Counted from the stretch's first letter, positions 1 to 13,594 are shown. The stretch: DNA of 64,000 nucleotides from Antedon mediterranea (GCF_964355755.1 NC_092678.1:4064922-4128921); one strand, 5' to 3'. Made by a program: numbers and translations. The notes: generated by a model not told the origin, from the sequence alone.

Positions 1-3000
1 CTTTAGGTGGATCCTAGTTAGTACTGACAGCTTACGGTAGTCACTATTCCCTATTGCATATACCATGAGTATATGCTTTAAGTGGATCCTAGTTAGCATT
101 GACAGCTTCTGATCATCTCCATTGCATATACAATAAGTTATGCTTAGAAGAAAAACAAATGCATTCCTCCACACATCAGTACCCATGTTAACTATGTTTG
201 TCAGTATGCATTAAAGTCTTGTGTGCCTTTGTACAGATATATCTAAATGTACTTGTTAGTATTAACCATATAGAGTAGAGTTAAGACGAAAAGTTTGCAC
301 ACTATATTGACGATTTTCGTTTAGTATAAATTTTGATTTTATTTTTTACTAAATTAATATTTAATCATATAAGTAGTTTAGAAAGGTGTTAGAGTAACAT
401 ACACAAGATGTAGTATATATAAGGAATTAAGTATTGTCAGTAGTTGATTAGAGTTTACCGAAGCAACCATACTGACAAGGTGTTGAGAAAGGGGTGGGGA
501 AAGGTCCTACTGTGCTTTTGGAGCCTGTTACATTACGGCTTAGCATACAGCATTTTAGGAACCTTGTTTTTGAGATTACACTATAAGAGATGACCTACTA
601 TGAAGATGTTATGGCATTGTATTTTAGGAGCCTGTTAAGGAAGTATAAGGGTTTACTTACGAAATTTTAGAATCCTGTATGGCATTATAAGGGTTAGACA
701 TGTAGTTTACTCCATTGTAGGAGCATGCATGCCATTCACAGAGATAGCCTATTGCGGTTCCAGTCATTACCACATGATTACTTGTCTCACTGTTTTCAAT
801 ATATAGGATCTCAACCAAACATTTTCAAAATCTATTTAATTTCTTCGCATATTTAAAATATTTCTTGCATAAGATAACATCCAATATTGACTATAGCATT
901 GGGTAAATGTGTAATGAATACATTTAACAAATTTTAAATTATCAACAATATAATCTTTGTCAGGTTTGATGCAATTTCAATGAAACTTTAATAAAAAAAT
1001 TGTGGTTTTTGTCTCAATATTGCATTCAAATATTAAAATTATATAGAAAATACAGTAAACGCAAATTTGAAATGAAGAATGTGCTGTTTCTATGGCAATG
1101 TAATTTTAAGAACATTAAAAGCAGTAGATGGAAATTTGATTGAAATTTCTGTCATGAAAACAGATGAAATATTAAGTGCAAATTGAATTCCTTGTACAAT
1201 TTGAGGGGCTATCAATACAATGCCATCTTAAACTTTAAAATACATGTAAATTTTTGAAATAAATCCAATTTTTTTTTAAAGGAACACTTTGCATATAATA
1301 GGAAGTACATAATTTTATTTTACAATACTTTTTTAAGTTATGGTAATTAGCATTTTAGAACCACTTCCAGGTCATGTCATTGTAAGGACCAAAAAACGCA
1401 TGTGGGCTTTCGGGAGAAAACAGACATGGTATTTTGTCAGTCTCATACTTTTACAGACATGCTATTCCAACTGAGTCTGGTTATGTAGAGTAAGTGTAGA
1501 ATGTATGACAAAACCTAGCATTACAAAACACAGTTTATATAATATTCTGTTTGAAGCCCTATGAGATTGTACAGTGTAAGATATGTATATATTACCTACT
1601 TTTGATTTTCACCGTAGTGAGTTAATGTGCAAAATATTCCATTTTTATTTTTGTGTTTTCATGAATATTTAATTAAGCCAATTACAACATTTGAGAGATA
1701 GTTGATTAATATCGAAATTAAAAACACATTTTTCCTGCCAGTTCATAATATCTGCATGCATTTTTGGGGTACGTTTTTAATTATTCACAATATAATGATA
1801 TAGTAATACTGTGATATCCCCATCTAATGTTATACCTTTACACATACCAAAAAAAAAGAAGATTTAAGGTATACCAAACATAGGTTACTAGCTGCTAATT
1901 AATTCTAACAAAATAAATATTTTATTTTTATAATTGTCTGCGAGTATATAGCATAACAAAATTAGCATTGAATGTAAAAGAAAACATGCTTTGTATATTG
2001 TATGTTGATTGGTCAGTTGGTCTTGTTTGTTTCCATTTAGATATAAGGTATATCGGTAAATTAAGAAAGGCTGTTTTAAAAAGAATTGCAAGTTGAGATT
2101 CATTATTTATTTAAATTTGTGTTTTAGTATCTAATCTAAATTGCATACTAATAAATAAAGTTACAAGGATAGTGTTTAAGCATACCAAATATATTTGGTT
2201 TTTCTTCATTTTTTTGTACTATATATAAATATATTGCACCAAGTGATAAAAAAAATAATAAAAAAATGCAAGGGACATGTCAGAATTACTGCAGTAACTC
2301 TAGATATACAATGTTCATTGTTGTCTAGCACAATATAGTTTTTACATTGTTATAACAGCAATTAAAATAGTCGGTTTGGTTAATATTGTAAAAAAAACAT
2401 CTTTTTGCACAAATGGTGTGTCATAACTTACTTGAACTGCTTTCTTAAAAAGAAACAATGACTAGTCAAGTCTAACAATTAAATATTTCAGCAATGTAGA
2501 TTGTTACATAGGACAATCTCAAGATGCATGTCTGGAAAATGATGCTGGGTTACTGCAGTGATCCTAGTACAACTGCTGACAATTAAATGTTTACTGCAGT
2601 AAGTTTGACATAAAACCTTTGTATGGTATTTTGTTTTACACTAAATATAAATTGTTCAAAATAGTCTTTTTATGGAATATAGATGGTGAAATATGATAAT
2701 TGTATATTATCAGAAGCCTGGCCTGCACACGAGTACCTGACCGAGTAAACTGAAAACTATTTATGATGAATACGTTATCCTGCTGTTTTGGTCGTCATTT
2801 AATAATCTGAAATAAATGATCATTTTGATGAACATGTTGTACATGTTTGAAAAGAACCAAAAAAAAAACACCAATTTGTGACGGAGCAAGTAGAGAATGA
2901 AAATTGTGACTCAGTTTACTGGGTCATGAGCTCTTGTGTACGCCAAGCTTGGAAATAAATTTAGCAATATAATTGGCTTAAAAATCATAAATCATTTTAC

Positions 3001-4418
3001 CGATAAACACATTGGTCTAAAACATATATGAAATGTCTTGTGTTGGATTAAAATCGTCTTTAAAAATTATCCAATTTGAATTTTATGATGCAAATGCACT
3101 GAAACACTATATTTTCAGTTTTGTTGTCTTCCATGGGTTTGCGTAGTTAAGTTTTATTTTGTCTTGACCTTTGACCCTTTAATTGAATATGTAAATTAAG
3201 CTGTCATGTTAATATTATTTATGTAATTAATATGGAAATCAGAAACTTGATATAAAATAGAACTGTTGCTCTTTATGTGCAACTTGCAAATCAATTTCTG
3301 TTGCATTTTCAATAGTTGTGGTATTGTGCAAATTATGATGGAAATAATTTATTGACAATTTTTGAACCCATATTATAATCAAAATCATCATCATAATCAG
3401 CATTATTATCATTGCGTTTTGTAAGGCCACTGTAAACACCATGTGAGCCCTAAACAATGATACCTTTGTATACATAAATATTAATATATATATCATTATT
3501 TTTAAGCATTTGTCATACAATTGTCATAATTATTATCATCGTCATAATGAAACATCTTCATTATTTCATAACCAGTTTCCATATCGCCACTACAATCATA
3601 AAATATCAATATCAGCATATTCGTCGTACTACTGTATTTCTATAATGCTGTCTATAATGAACATAATATTGTTTTCCATAACTCATAATAATGCACTATT
3701 ATAATATCATGCTTGTAATATTCAAATTTTCAGAAGATCAATACATAAATTACCAAACGATTTCCGCCATTCAACATCCAGCAGAAAACATTATTTCAAT
3801 CAAAAAAGTTAAAAATCACTTTGCACTTTCTGATCAATATACTCGTTTTTGTGTAATGCATTCATATGCTTGTTAATACATTTTCCATTTATATGTTTTC
3901 AACTATGTCAGATAGTGGTGTTATATAAGGGTACATTGTTTATTGTTTCAGTAATGCAAACATTGATATACCCATCCAAAGCCTTATTAATAATTGATAT
4001 GAATTAATTTATGATAGTAGTTTTCGTTTTATTCATTGTCTTTGTAATATATTGCATACTGGTAAAAGTTGACTCTAAAAGCTCTAAGATCCAACTGTAT
4101 ATGACTGAATACTTATTAGGATCCTATCGACTTTGGCCTACTGTCCAGGTAATAATGTCGTACCCATAAATAGGATACAGTAGCTACAGGCCTACTAGGG
4201 CCAAACAATGACTTTGACTTGCAGTTAATGCACCCATACTCTGCATGTCTTTAGTATTATAGCATATCTCTGAAATTTTGAATTTAGGGTGTACCCAGAC
4301 ATTTTCCTAATATAGGAATCAAACCCTGTTGTACATTTCCAAGTAACAGAATGTTTAAATGTGTATTTTACCTAATTGTTTTGCAATGAATTTATAATTT
4401 AAATCTTCAAAATTCTCA
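1..4418. other. Non-coding AT-rich stretch
   Basis: I see no convincing exon here. The short open frames on both strands are low-complexity and lack credible splice context. The left edge carries a tandem duplication, listed separately. The distal part, near 4028-4033, holds TTTATT, which on the minus strand reads AATAAA and could be the polyadenylation signal of the SLC10 gene whose stop codon is at 4419. Confidence 0.6.
5..146. repeat. Two-copy tandem repeat, about 73 bp unit
   Basis: The motif GGTGGATCCTAGTTAG, then GACAGCTT and ATTGCATATAC, occurs at about 6 and again, as AGTGGATCCTAGTTAG, about 75 bases on. The copies are diverged. The repeat may continue to the left of the window. Confidence 0.75.
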
Positions 4419-5889
4419 TTAATATCTAAACGACAAGTCTGTTTCAACCAACAACCAAGGATTTTCAAAATCATCTTCTGCTTCTAGACTTGCATAACCC
4501 TCGTTCTTAGCAGCATGTTTTTGAATAGCTCTGAATACCATCATGTAAACGAGTCCGTAAATTACCGTCATCCCAATGTATAAAATCGGGAACACCAAGC
4601 ATGTAATCCAATCAGACTTTGCATAAGTTCCTACCAGAACGAGCATTGCGATACCAATGTTTTTGAACACGGTTTCAAGTGCAATTGTTCGACAACGGTG
4701 TGGTTGTTGTTTGAAGATGTAACCAGTTGCGTATCCGATAGAAAAGCCAGCTATTGGTAGGATCAACACCATGAAATATACGCTCCAAGGACTGTGAATA
4801 ATATCAGTTTGCATCAGTATGTAGAAAAGAGCAAAACTTGAATAGCCAACCAATCCGACCGTTGTGCCAATCTGCAAATAAGGATATGAAACAAATTTTA
4901 CCCGTGTACTGTACACTCTATGGAACAGAAAATCTTGCCAACTCGACCATGGCCACACTCTCACGATGCTTGAGTAGCCTCATCTTGCATTATTTGTGTA
5001 TTAAGGCATATATTACTCCATAGTTCTAATAGCACACTCACTTTTTAAGAACCCTGGAATAGATATAGTAGGTGGGACTTCTTTACAACATATAAAAAAA
5101 TGTACACAACAAATTATTTTACCGTTACAATGTAAGCAGCAATCTTTGGCGCCCAATTCCGAATAACCATACCTAGGAGTACCTGACTAATCAATACCGC
5201 GCATATTATAGCAATCGTGGTGTAGGGTATAACTGCGGTTTCTGATGTCCAGCTACTGCCGTAGATAAACATCAATGCAGGTAACATTCCAAGAGAAATT
5301 ATCATGGACAATGCTGTAGAGCAAACACTGAAAAGAAAAGTAAAAAGAAACCACTGATGAAGTTACTATTTAGAACCAACATACTGGAATTTTGGATGCT
5401 CCAGCACTATCCATACCATTACTCAAACTCATCAATATAACAGTTTTTCTGGTACTGAGAAGAAAAAGAATAGCTATGTAATTTAAATACCACTTACCTC
5501 ATACAAATATCACCATCAACCAAATAAGTGAAAAGCGATGAAGGAGAAGAGCCAGGACTAGCAACAACCAAAATAACACCAATAGCATAAGAACTTTGAA
5601 CATTCATAAGATAATTGAATATAAATCCAACAAGAGGATATGTCACAAACTGAGAGACGGTGCTGAGAACTATTCCGGCCGGGGACTGCCATTGTTGCTT
5701 GAAGTCATTGAAAGTCATTGTACATCCCATGGCAAGATTGATGCTAGCTATCAAAATAAAGAGGATGATTACCGTCCCAATCTTTATCGCTTCTAAACTT
5801 GATAGCAGGTCTGGTGATATCATATCATTTACATCAGTAGTGGTTTTAATTGATGACATCGTTGTTAACAATCCTTTTGAACTCAACAT
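4419..5889 (-). CDS. SLC10-family (ASBT-like) bile acid/sodium symporter homologue
   Basis: Three exons, complement(4419..4871, 5123..5327, 5498..5889), give 349 aa. That is close to the length of vertebrate SLC10A2. Junctions are GT-AG and in phase: an AG left by exon 1 joins a T in exon 2 to make Ser131. The start is the ATG at 5887-5889; an in-frame stop lies 15 bases upstream. Family signatures are a TM1 region near 36-56, an SQFxxYPL segment at 79-86, a YLVDGD motif at 122-127 after the SPG turn, IxPxAGFSxGY near 240 and RCRTxALET at 258-266. Expected location is the plasma membrane, with about nine or ten TM segments. Oddities: sodium-site positions differ from ASBT (Asn of the GTASN turn is Ser118; Gln of ETGMQN is Lys269), so sodium-coupled bile acid transport cannot be assumed. 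The tail is short and acidic. Subfamily is uncertain. Confidence 0.9.
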
Positions 5890-6859
5890 TATAAACCTTA
5901 AAATTTACACAATCAAGAGATACTATTCCAAATGGCTAAATAGTGATCCAAATAACATTATTGACCTAGTAATTCCACATCAGTTTCACAGAATCGCTGT
6001 TAAAGGGTGTGATACATCTATACACCTGAACAATTGCTGTATCAATGTCACCATCCCACCAGCAGAAATATTATATCCTTTCTCACTTTTGACAACCCTC
6101 GTAAATATGGTAATTAATTTTTGTTAACAAGTCATGTGACAAAGCGTTTTATTTGGAGGGAAAACAATATTAATTGTAATAATACATCTTTACTAGGTAC
6201 TGTATGAGTTTAGTTAAAATTCATCACAATTAAATTAGGATTTTAACTGATATTGTTTAGTTTATGACTGGTAGTTTGTAGCGTACTACTGCCCACACAT
6301 TGACATCACTACAAAATAAACACTATCAATTGTTTATTAAAATCATAAAATGATAATTTAGTAAATACAAAGTAAATGCTAGAGTTTACAAAATAATTTA
6401 GTTTATAACTTAAAGTATTCCACTTCACCAATTCATATTCTTTGTTCAAATACACATTTAGTGGCTAATCAATGTTTCAGTTTTTATACTTAGTTTTAGG
6501 TATTGGAAATCAATGACAATGAAACTGATGAAGTTGACCCTTCTTATTTCATTTTGTTTAATCAATCATTGGTATAAATTACGATGCCTCTTTTTCTCTG
6601 AGGCTTATCTATGTTTTGGTCCTCCATTCTTTTCCTTTCACATTGCTGGCATGTCCAATAATTTAAAAATTGCTAATAGTAATAGTACTGTGAAATATTT
6701 ACATTACAGTATGTTGTCCTTTCAAATATTGTTTAATGCCTGGTTTGAGTACCATAGAGCACTGCTATAACCAACTAGAAAAAAAGACTTAGTGTAGTTG
6801 TGGAAAGCATAGCTGGAGAAACTGCCGCAAATGTTCACTATTTTGAATAATTTAAGTGC
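5890..6859. other. Intergenic, SLC10 5' side and KLHDC10 3' side
   Basis: This 970 bp gap separates two minus-strand genes arranged head-to-tail. It must hold the SLC10 5' UTR and promoter and the KLHDC10 3' UTR. TTTATT near 6332 could be a minus-strand AATAAA for KLHDC10. An open frame at 6513-6770 on the plus strand has no splice context or recognisable domain and I do not treat it as coding. Confidence 0.5.
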
Positions 6860-9800
6860 TCAGTGATCTTCGTAATCCAATCTTTCAATTAGTTCTTGTG
6901 GAATACCTAGTTGCCAAAGTTGTGGCACGGACATTCGTTGAATCTTTGGTATCAAGTGCAAAACTTTACTCCAACAAAGTTCTAATAGATTTGGTACAAC
7001 CAACCAGATTCTACTTAGTTTGAGACTCCTTTTATCCCCAGTCAACGTCTTTACTCCTCCATGAATGTACATGCATCCAGCCTGAAAGAAAGACCACACA
7101 GAAGTTAATACTAATGCAGGTGTAAGCCCAGTATGGGGAAGTTTAATCATCAACAAATTTGACTGTGTCTGCTATTCTTTGACAACATTTACTTACAGGA
7201 GTTACAGCTGACGCATGAAAATACAGTGGAAATAAGAGCTTGGCACTACATTTTGTCCACTGACAATCTTGAAGGGATAATCTCCAAATATCATCATGCA
7301 TTTTCCTTTCATTCAGACCTCCACTTATATATGCATCTGAAACAAAGACATTATTTATGAGCCATCTTGGATACAAGCAGGTATACTGTAATGATGCAGG
7401 AATATTCATACACTGGTGTATAGTCCCACACATTAAATTCATTGTTCTGGACGGCATACGCTCCGCACTTTTTGACCCTTTTAAATACAAGGTATCAAAG
7501 AGATTATAATTGATTATGGCATCGAATATGGCCTTAACCTAGTTAACTCTCTAATACAATAGTATCTACTATGAGACTGTTCATCTTACGATCTTTTAGC
7601 TGGCAACAACCAAAACACCTCCTATTGGCAGGATATCCATGGACTTCATCATTTTTACTCTGATGTTTTTTCCATGTTTTTGTTTGAAGATTGAAAATAT
7701 AAATCTAAAAGCAACAAAAAAACCCTGTTAATGCAAACATAAAATGGAACAAATGTTCAATACTTGGACACTCTTTTACACTTACTATATCTAGCTCGTA
7801 TGCCTCTCCAGATGTGCCTCCTCCGAGTACATATAAATTATTCTGGTCTGACAACATCTCATGACGATAGCGAGGCCTTGGAGAAGTGACATGATCATGC
7901 GGGTCTGAAAAGTGGTGCAACCAGTCTGTCGATGAATCATACATACTCGTCCACTCCCCACTCTGCATATTGTAACGATCAACGTTTGAAATGTAGGACC
8001 AGCCTGTTGTCCCACCGTATGTATAAACATTGCCTTCATTAACGCTTATCGCCTACAAAAAAAGAAGCAAAATTGAATTCAAAAGTTGTTATAGTTTTGT
8101 TATGAGTCAAATTTTGTTGTAAATTATATTCACTTACGCAGCCATATGTTGGGACTGGGGAATACTCTTCAGGTTCATGACATCTCCATTCTAAAGACTT
8201 TGTGCTCAAAGTGTAGATCTTGTTGCTGGATGTGATTCCAAATGGATAGCCTACAGTACAAAATATATAGATGTATTATTATTATTTTAATTCTGCTTTT
8301 GTTTTTAACATTTTTCAAGAAAATCAGATATCACTACAGTACTATATTTAGAGAGTTATTGTGTTGGTTAATTATCATTGTTAATGAATTTTTCGTCGTG
8401 AGGTGGTTTCCCGAATGATCGTAAAATCAAAACGGTACTGGGTATGACCAACTAGCGTTATTGTCACCGGCTAGTCATCCATTCATAGAAGTACTAATGT
8501 AGTAGCCTACCTGTACGGTGACCATAGAATGTGACCCGAGGCATGACTAACTACGACTTTTAGATGATAGAAAGTTGAGAAAAAATGTTACGAGTAGTTG
8601 TACGACATGAAGATGTTTATGAAATTATGTCAATAATGTTTACACACTAGGCATACAAATAGTAATGTTTGTTAGTAAAAATAATTTTGAGTTAATAAGA
8701 ATAAGATATAAGGAAGAAAAGCAAAGAGACTATGGAGCGGCTATTCCTGAATATACAATACTAAGTATCGTAGATTTAAATTATAAATTTTAGGCGATCT
8801 TATCAAAGGTCAAGCGCCATATAGCCTGCCACGTTTCGATATTCAATATTGAACTTGACCATTGTTAATGAATTTTTTTTACCTGTTCCACCATAGACAA
8901 TAACAGTAGAACCAACCAAAATCATAGCCATCGATGCCAGTTCAGTAGGCATTGGACCAGATGTACTCATCTTTTTCCATCGAGATGTAGCAAAATTGAA
9001 CTCCCATAGCTTGGAACGAAATAAGAAAAGTTATATAGTTAGTTTTAATGGGACATGATTTAATTGTTAATACTATAGAATTCCCCTTTCTCATCAAGTT
9101 TAAAAATAGCAGATTCACTCCCAACATCTTTCTTCTATCCACAACTTTAATTCTCCCAATTAAGTTATTATCAACCTTTTTTGCTTTCACGTGACAAGTA
9201 GCAAATGCCATGCTCACATTGGTCACAAACATGAGAATGCATATACAATTTAGCATGGCGCATCAGGAAAACGAAAAGTGGAATGCTACTACTACTTCTT
9301 GGCCGTAGCAGCATTGTGTAGTCTTTTGTTGTTACCTCATCAAAGAGTGGAATAATTGTTTCTATGTCTTCTGCATTAAAGTCATCATAGTATCGTTTTA
9401 GTGTCTCTATGTTTGGGTTATACCCTCCAAAGACATACAGGCGTGTCTTATCAGCAACACAACGATGTCCACTTCTTGCACATGGCTTTTTACCTTATAA
9501 CAAAATACATACATTTATTGTTAATAAAATATTTAAAATAGTATTTACACCCACCCTATACACTACTACTAGTATGCAATAATTATTAAATCAATAATCA
9601 ATATGTTCTATTTATCTCTATGTGGGCAAGCAAGGCCTAAAAGTATCACATATAACACGATCAACCATAATAAAATAAACAAGGGACAGTATATAATTCT
9701 TAGGTAGGCCTAAGGATTTTTTTTACCTGGATGAACAGGGAAGCAACCCACCTAGCTAGACCTACTAGAGTAGTAGATAGGGGCCTAGCCTCAGTATAAT

Positions 9801-10049
9801 TCTTAGGTAGGCCTAAGGATTTTTTTTACCTGGATGAACAGGGAAGCAACCCACCTAGCTAGACCTACTAGAGTAGTAGATAGGGGCCTTAGCCTAGGCC
9901 CTAAACCTTAAAAGTATAATATACACCATTTTGCCGATTAAATATTATGTATCTTGTTAACATATAAAAATAAAGCAATTACCAGATTCCTTCTCTGGTA
10001 ATGTCCGCAATTCATACACTTTTCCAATTGTATTACTATTGAAATTCAT
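6860..10049 (-). CDS. KLHDC10: Kelch domain-containing protein 10
   Basis: Eight exons: complement(6860..7081, 7197..7336, 7590..7704, 7786..8052, 8138..8250, 8883..9009, 9336..9493, 9983..10049). All junctions are GT-AG and in phase; the product is 402 aa (human about 440). It aligns along its length with vertebrate KLHDC10. Landmarks are ARSGHRCVAD then YVFGGYNPN near the N-terminus, PTELASM, VYGGTG, TYGGTTG, RYRHEM, LGGGTS, ANRRC, ISGGLNE, CMYIHGG, IWLVVPNLLEL and the C-terminal LGIPQELIERL. Kelch repeats form a beta-propeller; in mammals KLHDC10 is a substrate receptor of a cullin-2 E3 ligase that reads C-terminal degrons. The C-terminal LxxLxLxxxLIERL segment corresponds to the region of the vertebrate protein that contacts the elongin complex (inference). 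Translation starts at ATG 10047-10049. Intron 1 holds a 105-bp tandem duplication. Confidence 0.95.
9688..9897. repeat. Two-copy tandem duplication, 105 bp unit
   Basis: Units 9688-9792 and 9793-9897 are nearly identical, differing by a few bases, which suggests a recent duplication. Each carries TAGGCCTA and a run of T. It lies in KLHDC10 intron 1. Confidence 0.92.
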
Positions 10050-10372
10050 TTTTAGTATACTGACATTTCCATAAAATGATCATCAAAACAAAAACAGGTC
10101 AAATGAGACAGCGCCCTCATAATAATAAAAGTGCAGCGTGCACACGTGTGTCAACTGTCAGAAAATCAAATAAATCAAAGCATTCTGACAAGACCCTCGT
10201 CGAATTAAGTGAGGGCAGGCGTTTTTGTATTATCAAAAAGGCCTTAGATTAAAGTATTATAACAAACACACATAGTTATAAATGTGTTTACTAGCCTAGG
10301 TTTACGTTAGAGATTAATTGTTTAGATATTTCAGGATAAATTAATGTAATTAATAGAGTAAGTAGGCGGCTA
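10050..10372. promoter_or_regulatory. Presumed KLHDC10 promoter region
   Basis: Sequence directly upstream of the KLHDC10 start codon. It contains a palindromic CACACGTGTG E-box near 10141-10150. I see no TATA box at a convincing distance. The assignment rests on position only. Confidence 0.4.
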
Positions 10373-11095
10373 GACTAGGCCTATACAGGCTACACCACCA
10401 GATAGGCCTAGACTAGAGTGCTAAGGCAGCCGCAGAGAGTTTCGAGCCGAGGGCTATGCCTAGAGTTAGTAGGCTAGTAAGGAACAGGCATTTACTAGTA
10501 ACCTGTAGAATTTATAGGGTTATCCTCTTGGTCTCATCCTGTATTATTGTTTTTTATAAATGAGCAACAAATAAAAAACAAAGTATTTCTAATTCGGCCT
10601 CCAGAATTAGTCAAATAGAAAGATCAAGACTATGGCAAATAAAATAAGAAAAAAAAGTTGACAAGTTTGCAGCACCATGCTAACCAGCCCAGAGACGGAT
10701 TTAGTATAAGTAAGAAGGTGGGGTGCATCAGACAAGGTCTTCTGAAGGATCTTGAGTACTTGATATAGGATAAATAATAGACTACGGCTAAACTAGGCCT
10801 ACTACCAGATAGGCCTAGAGTTAGGAGCTTGCAGGTGGTAAGGAACAGGCGTTTTCTAGTAACCTGTAGAATTTATTTCATTTGTATTAAATATTGTTTT
10901 TGATGAATGAGCAACAAATAAAAAATTACTAATTCGGCCTCCAGATTTACCCAAATCAAAAGATCAAGACTATGGAAAATAATATAAGAAAAAAAAGTTG
11001 ACAAGTAGCACCAGCCCAGAGACGGCTTTGGTATAAGAAGGAGGTGGGGTGCATCAGGCAAGGTCTTCTGAAGGATCGATATAGTCTTGAGTACT
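10373..11095. repeat. Diverged tandem segmental duplication, about 400 bp unit
   Basis: The first copy (about 10373-10760) and second copy (about 10790-11095) share long blocks: AGGAACAGGC, CTAGTAACCTGTAGAATTTA, GAGCAACAAATAAAAAA, AATTCGGCCTCCAGA, CAAGACTATGG, AAAAAAGTTGACAAGT and GGTGGGGTGCATCAG, in the same order. Insertions and substitutions separate the copies. No coding frame is conserved between them. The flanks are rich in TAGGCCTA. Confidence 0.88.
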
Positions 11096-12299
11096 TAAAC
11101 CAGATGCTACTACTGCAGTGCTGTTGAAATTTAGTCCTTCAAGTAGCCCAAGGATGGAGGAAGATGTAAACATCAATATTTAGGCGTGCAGGTCATCTTC
11201 CGAGGTCAGGATATTTCCAGTCTTTTTATATACAGCTGTACACTTCTTACTAAACTGGTATAATGGTGTCGGGCTTTGAGACTGTTAATGCCACAAACAC
11301 AAATATATCTTTAACGTAAATTTCTTCTTTGAAGTGATATTTTCAACTCTGTATAAGGCATATCTGGAGTGGAGGCATTAAATTGAACAAAAACACCCAC
11401 TCCTTTAACAATGCCAACATTTTTTTAAAAAGTTGATAGTGCACTGTGCTGGTGTATTTCTTTAGTGTCTGTTTACGCACAGTACTTGGTTTTCAGTGAT
11501 GACAATAGCCAATAGGGCCTACTCTCTGTATGGTGAAAACCAATAAACTAAATTCTTGAATTATTTCAATACAAAGTTTTTATTAAAATACTTGTCATGT
11601 CTAAATAAGTGTTCACAAAGAAGCCTGCTTTTCTGTCTTCCTGTAGACTTTATCTTTCTGCAGACAGTAAGACTTTATATTTGATTGTAGATCACACTCT
11701 TCAGTTCATTTACTGGTATATTTTTATCTCTTCACCAATCCTATTTCCCCATTCTAAATCATATACAGAACAGTATTTTAAAAATGTTTTCTATCACCTG
11801 TTTACATGTATTGTCTGTTAAACTATGTTTTCAAAACCTATTTTTTTACCCATAAACATTTCTTTTAAATATATTGTGTTGAGTTGAAAATTATTTTCAA
11901 CTTTTGTGTATTATGTTGATTTCTGTTTGGTTAATTCTTGATTGTTAATTTTTAAGTATCTGTTTAATTTTATATAATGTGTATGTTTTATCTTGTGTAT
12001 ATACACAATTCAATGTTGCATTTATTTTTGTTAATTTTCATTCAAGTTTTTTCAAAATTATTTTGAGTGTTATTTGTTACATTAATATTTTGTATATTAT
12101 TTTAATTTTTTTCCCTTTTTGTTTTGAATATTAGTTTGGAATTATTGTTTCTGGACATTATTTTCTGTTGTGTTATATACTAACATATTATTTACCCATT
12201 AACATTGTTTTTTTGTCAAGTCATATACAGTATTTCAAATATATTCCTTATCCATTAACACTGATTATCCATACTTATTCAAAAGAAGAGTGTCTTCAT
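11096..12299. other. Non-coding, T-rich on the plus strand
   Basis: No gene recognised. The interval 11820-12250 is strongly T-rich on the plus strand and leads into the minisatellite at 12300. The open frame at 11609-11821 is a low-complexity chance frame. Confidence 0.5.
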
Positions 12300-13395
12300 A
12301 CTTCACTAATGTGACATTTAGTTGAGTTCCCTCGTGTACAGTTTCCTCTCTTGTCTATCAGGGATGTTATGATTGAATTCCCTCAACTGCAGTTTCTTCT
12401 CATCCTTCAGTGATGTATGATAATCAGTTGAGTTCCCTTAACTGCAGTTCTGTTGTCTTCCAGGGATGTTATGATTGAATTCCCTCAACTGCAGTTTCTT
12501 CTCATCCTTCAGTGATGTATGATAATCAGTTGAGTTCCCTTAACTGCAGTTCTGTTGTCTTCCAGTGATGTTATGATTGAATTACCTCAACTGCAGTTTC
12601 CTCTCATCCTTCAGTGATATATGATAAATCAGTTGAGTTCCCTTAACTGCAGTTCTGTTGTCTTCCAGTGATGTTATTATTGAATTCTCTCAACTGCAGT
12701 TTCCTCTCATCCTTCAGTGATGTATGATAATCAGTTAACTGCAGTTCTGTTGTCTTCCAGTGATGCTATGATTGAATTCCCTCAACTGCAGTTTCCTCTC
12801 ATCTTTCAGTGATGTATGGTGATCAGTTGAGTTCCCTTTAACTGCAGTTCTGTTGTCTTCCAGTGATGTTATTATTGAATTCTCTCAACTGCAGTTTCCC
12901 CTCATCTTTCAGTGATATATGATAAATCAGTTGAGTTCCCTTGCAGTTCTGTTGTCTTTCAGTGATGTTATGATTGAATTCCCTCAACTGCATTTCCTCT
13001 CATCCTTCAGTGATGTATGATGATCAGTTGAGTTCCCTTAACTGTAGTTCTGTTGTCTTCCAGTGATGTTATTGAATTCTCTCAACTGCAGTTTCCTCTC
13101 ATCCTTCAGTGATGTATGATAATCGGTTAACTGCAGTTCTGTTGTCTTCCAGTGATGCTATGATTGAATTCCCTCAACTGTAGTTTCTTCTCATCCTTCA
13201 GTGATGTATGGTGATCAGCTGAGTTCCCTTAACTGCAGATCTGTTGTGCTGTTCAAGTGATGCTATATGATTTAATTCCCCCAACTGCAGTTTTCTCTCA
13301 TCCTTCAGAGTGATGTATGATAATCAGTTGAGTTCCTTTAACTGCAATTCTGTTGTCTTCCAGTGATGTATGATTCAGGGAACTGTAACTTTATC
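12300..13395. repeat. Minisatellite, about 100 bp unit made of two related halves
   Basis: About ten copies of a unit of roughly 92-104 bp. Each unit has two related halves of about 50 bp: one reads TGATTGAATTCCCTCAACTG then CAGTTTCCTCTCATCC; the other reads TCAGTTGAGTTCCCTTAACT then GCAGTTCTGTTGTC. Both end in TTCAGTGATG or TCCAGTGATG, and both contain the palindrome AACTGCAGTT. GAATTC-type halves start near 12370, 12473, 12574, 12675, 12771, 12873, 12973, 13072, 13164 and 13269. Some copies have lost internal bases. Confidence 0.95.
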
Positions 13396-13594
13396 AGCCA
13401 AATCATTTCCATCAGCTTTTCTTAGTGCTACAATTTATTTTTTTATATATACTGTACTATATAAAAATATACAGTATTACAAATAATTTACCCAAAAAAA
13501 AAAGAAAAAAATACTGCAATATCCTGTTGTTATTCTAAAACTTTGAGTTAAGTGGTATAAAAATGTTTATTTGCCTGTATGGTACAGTGTGCGT

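Noticed and set aside
5660-6127. 155-codon plus-strand ORF
   Set aside because: Antisense shadow of SLC10 exon 1, extended by chance into upstream DNA.
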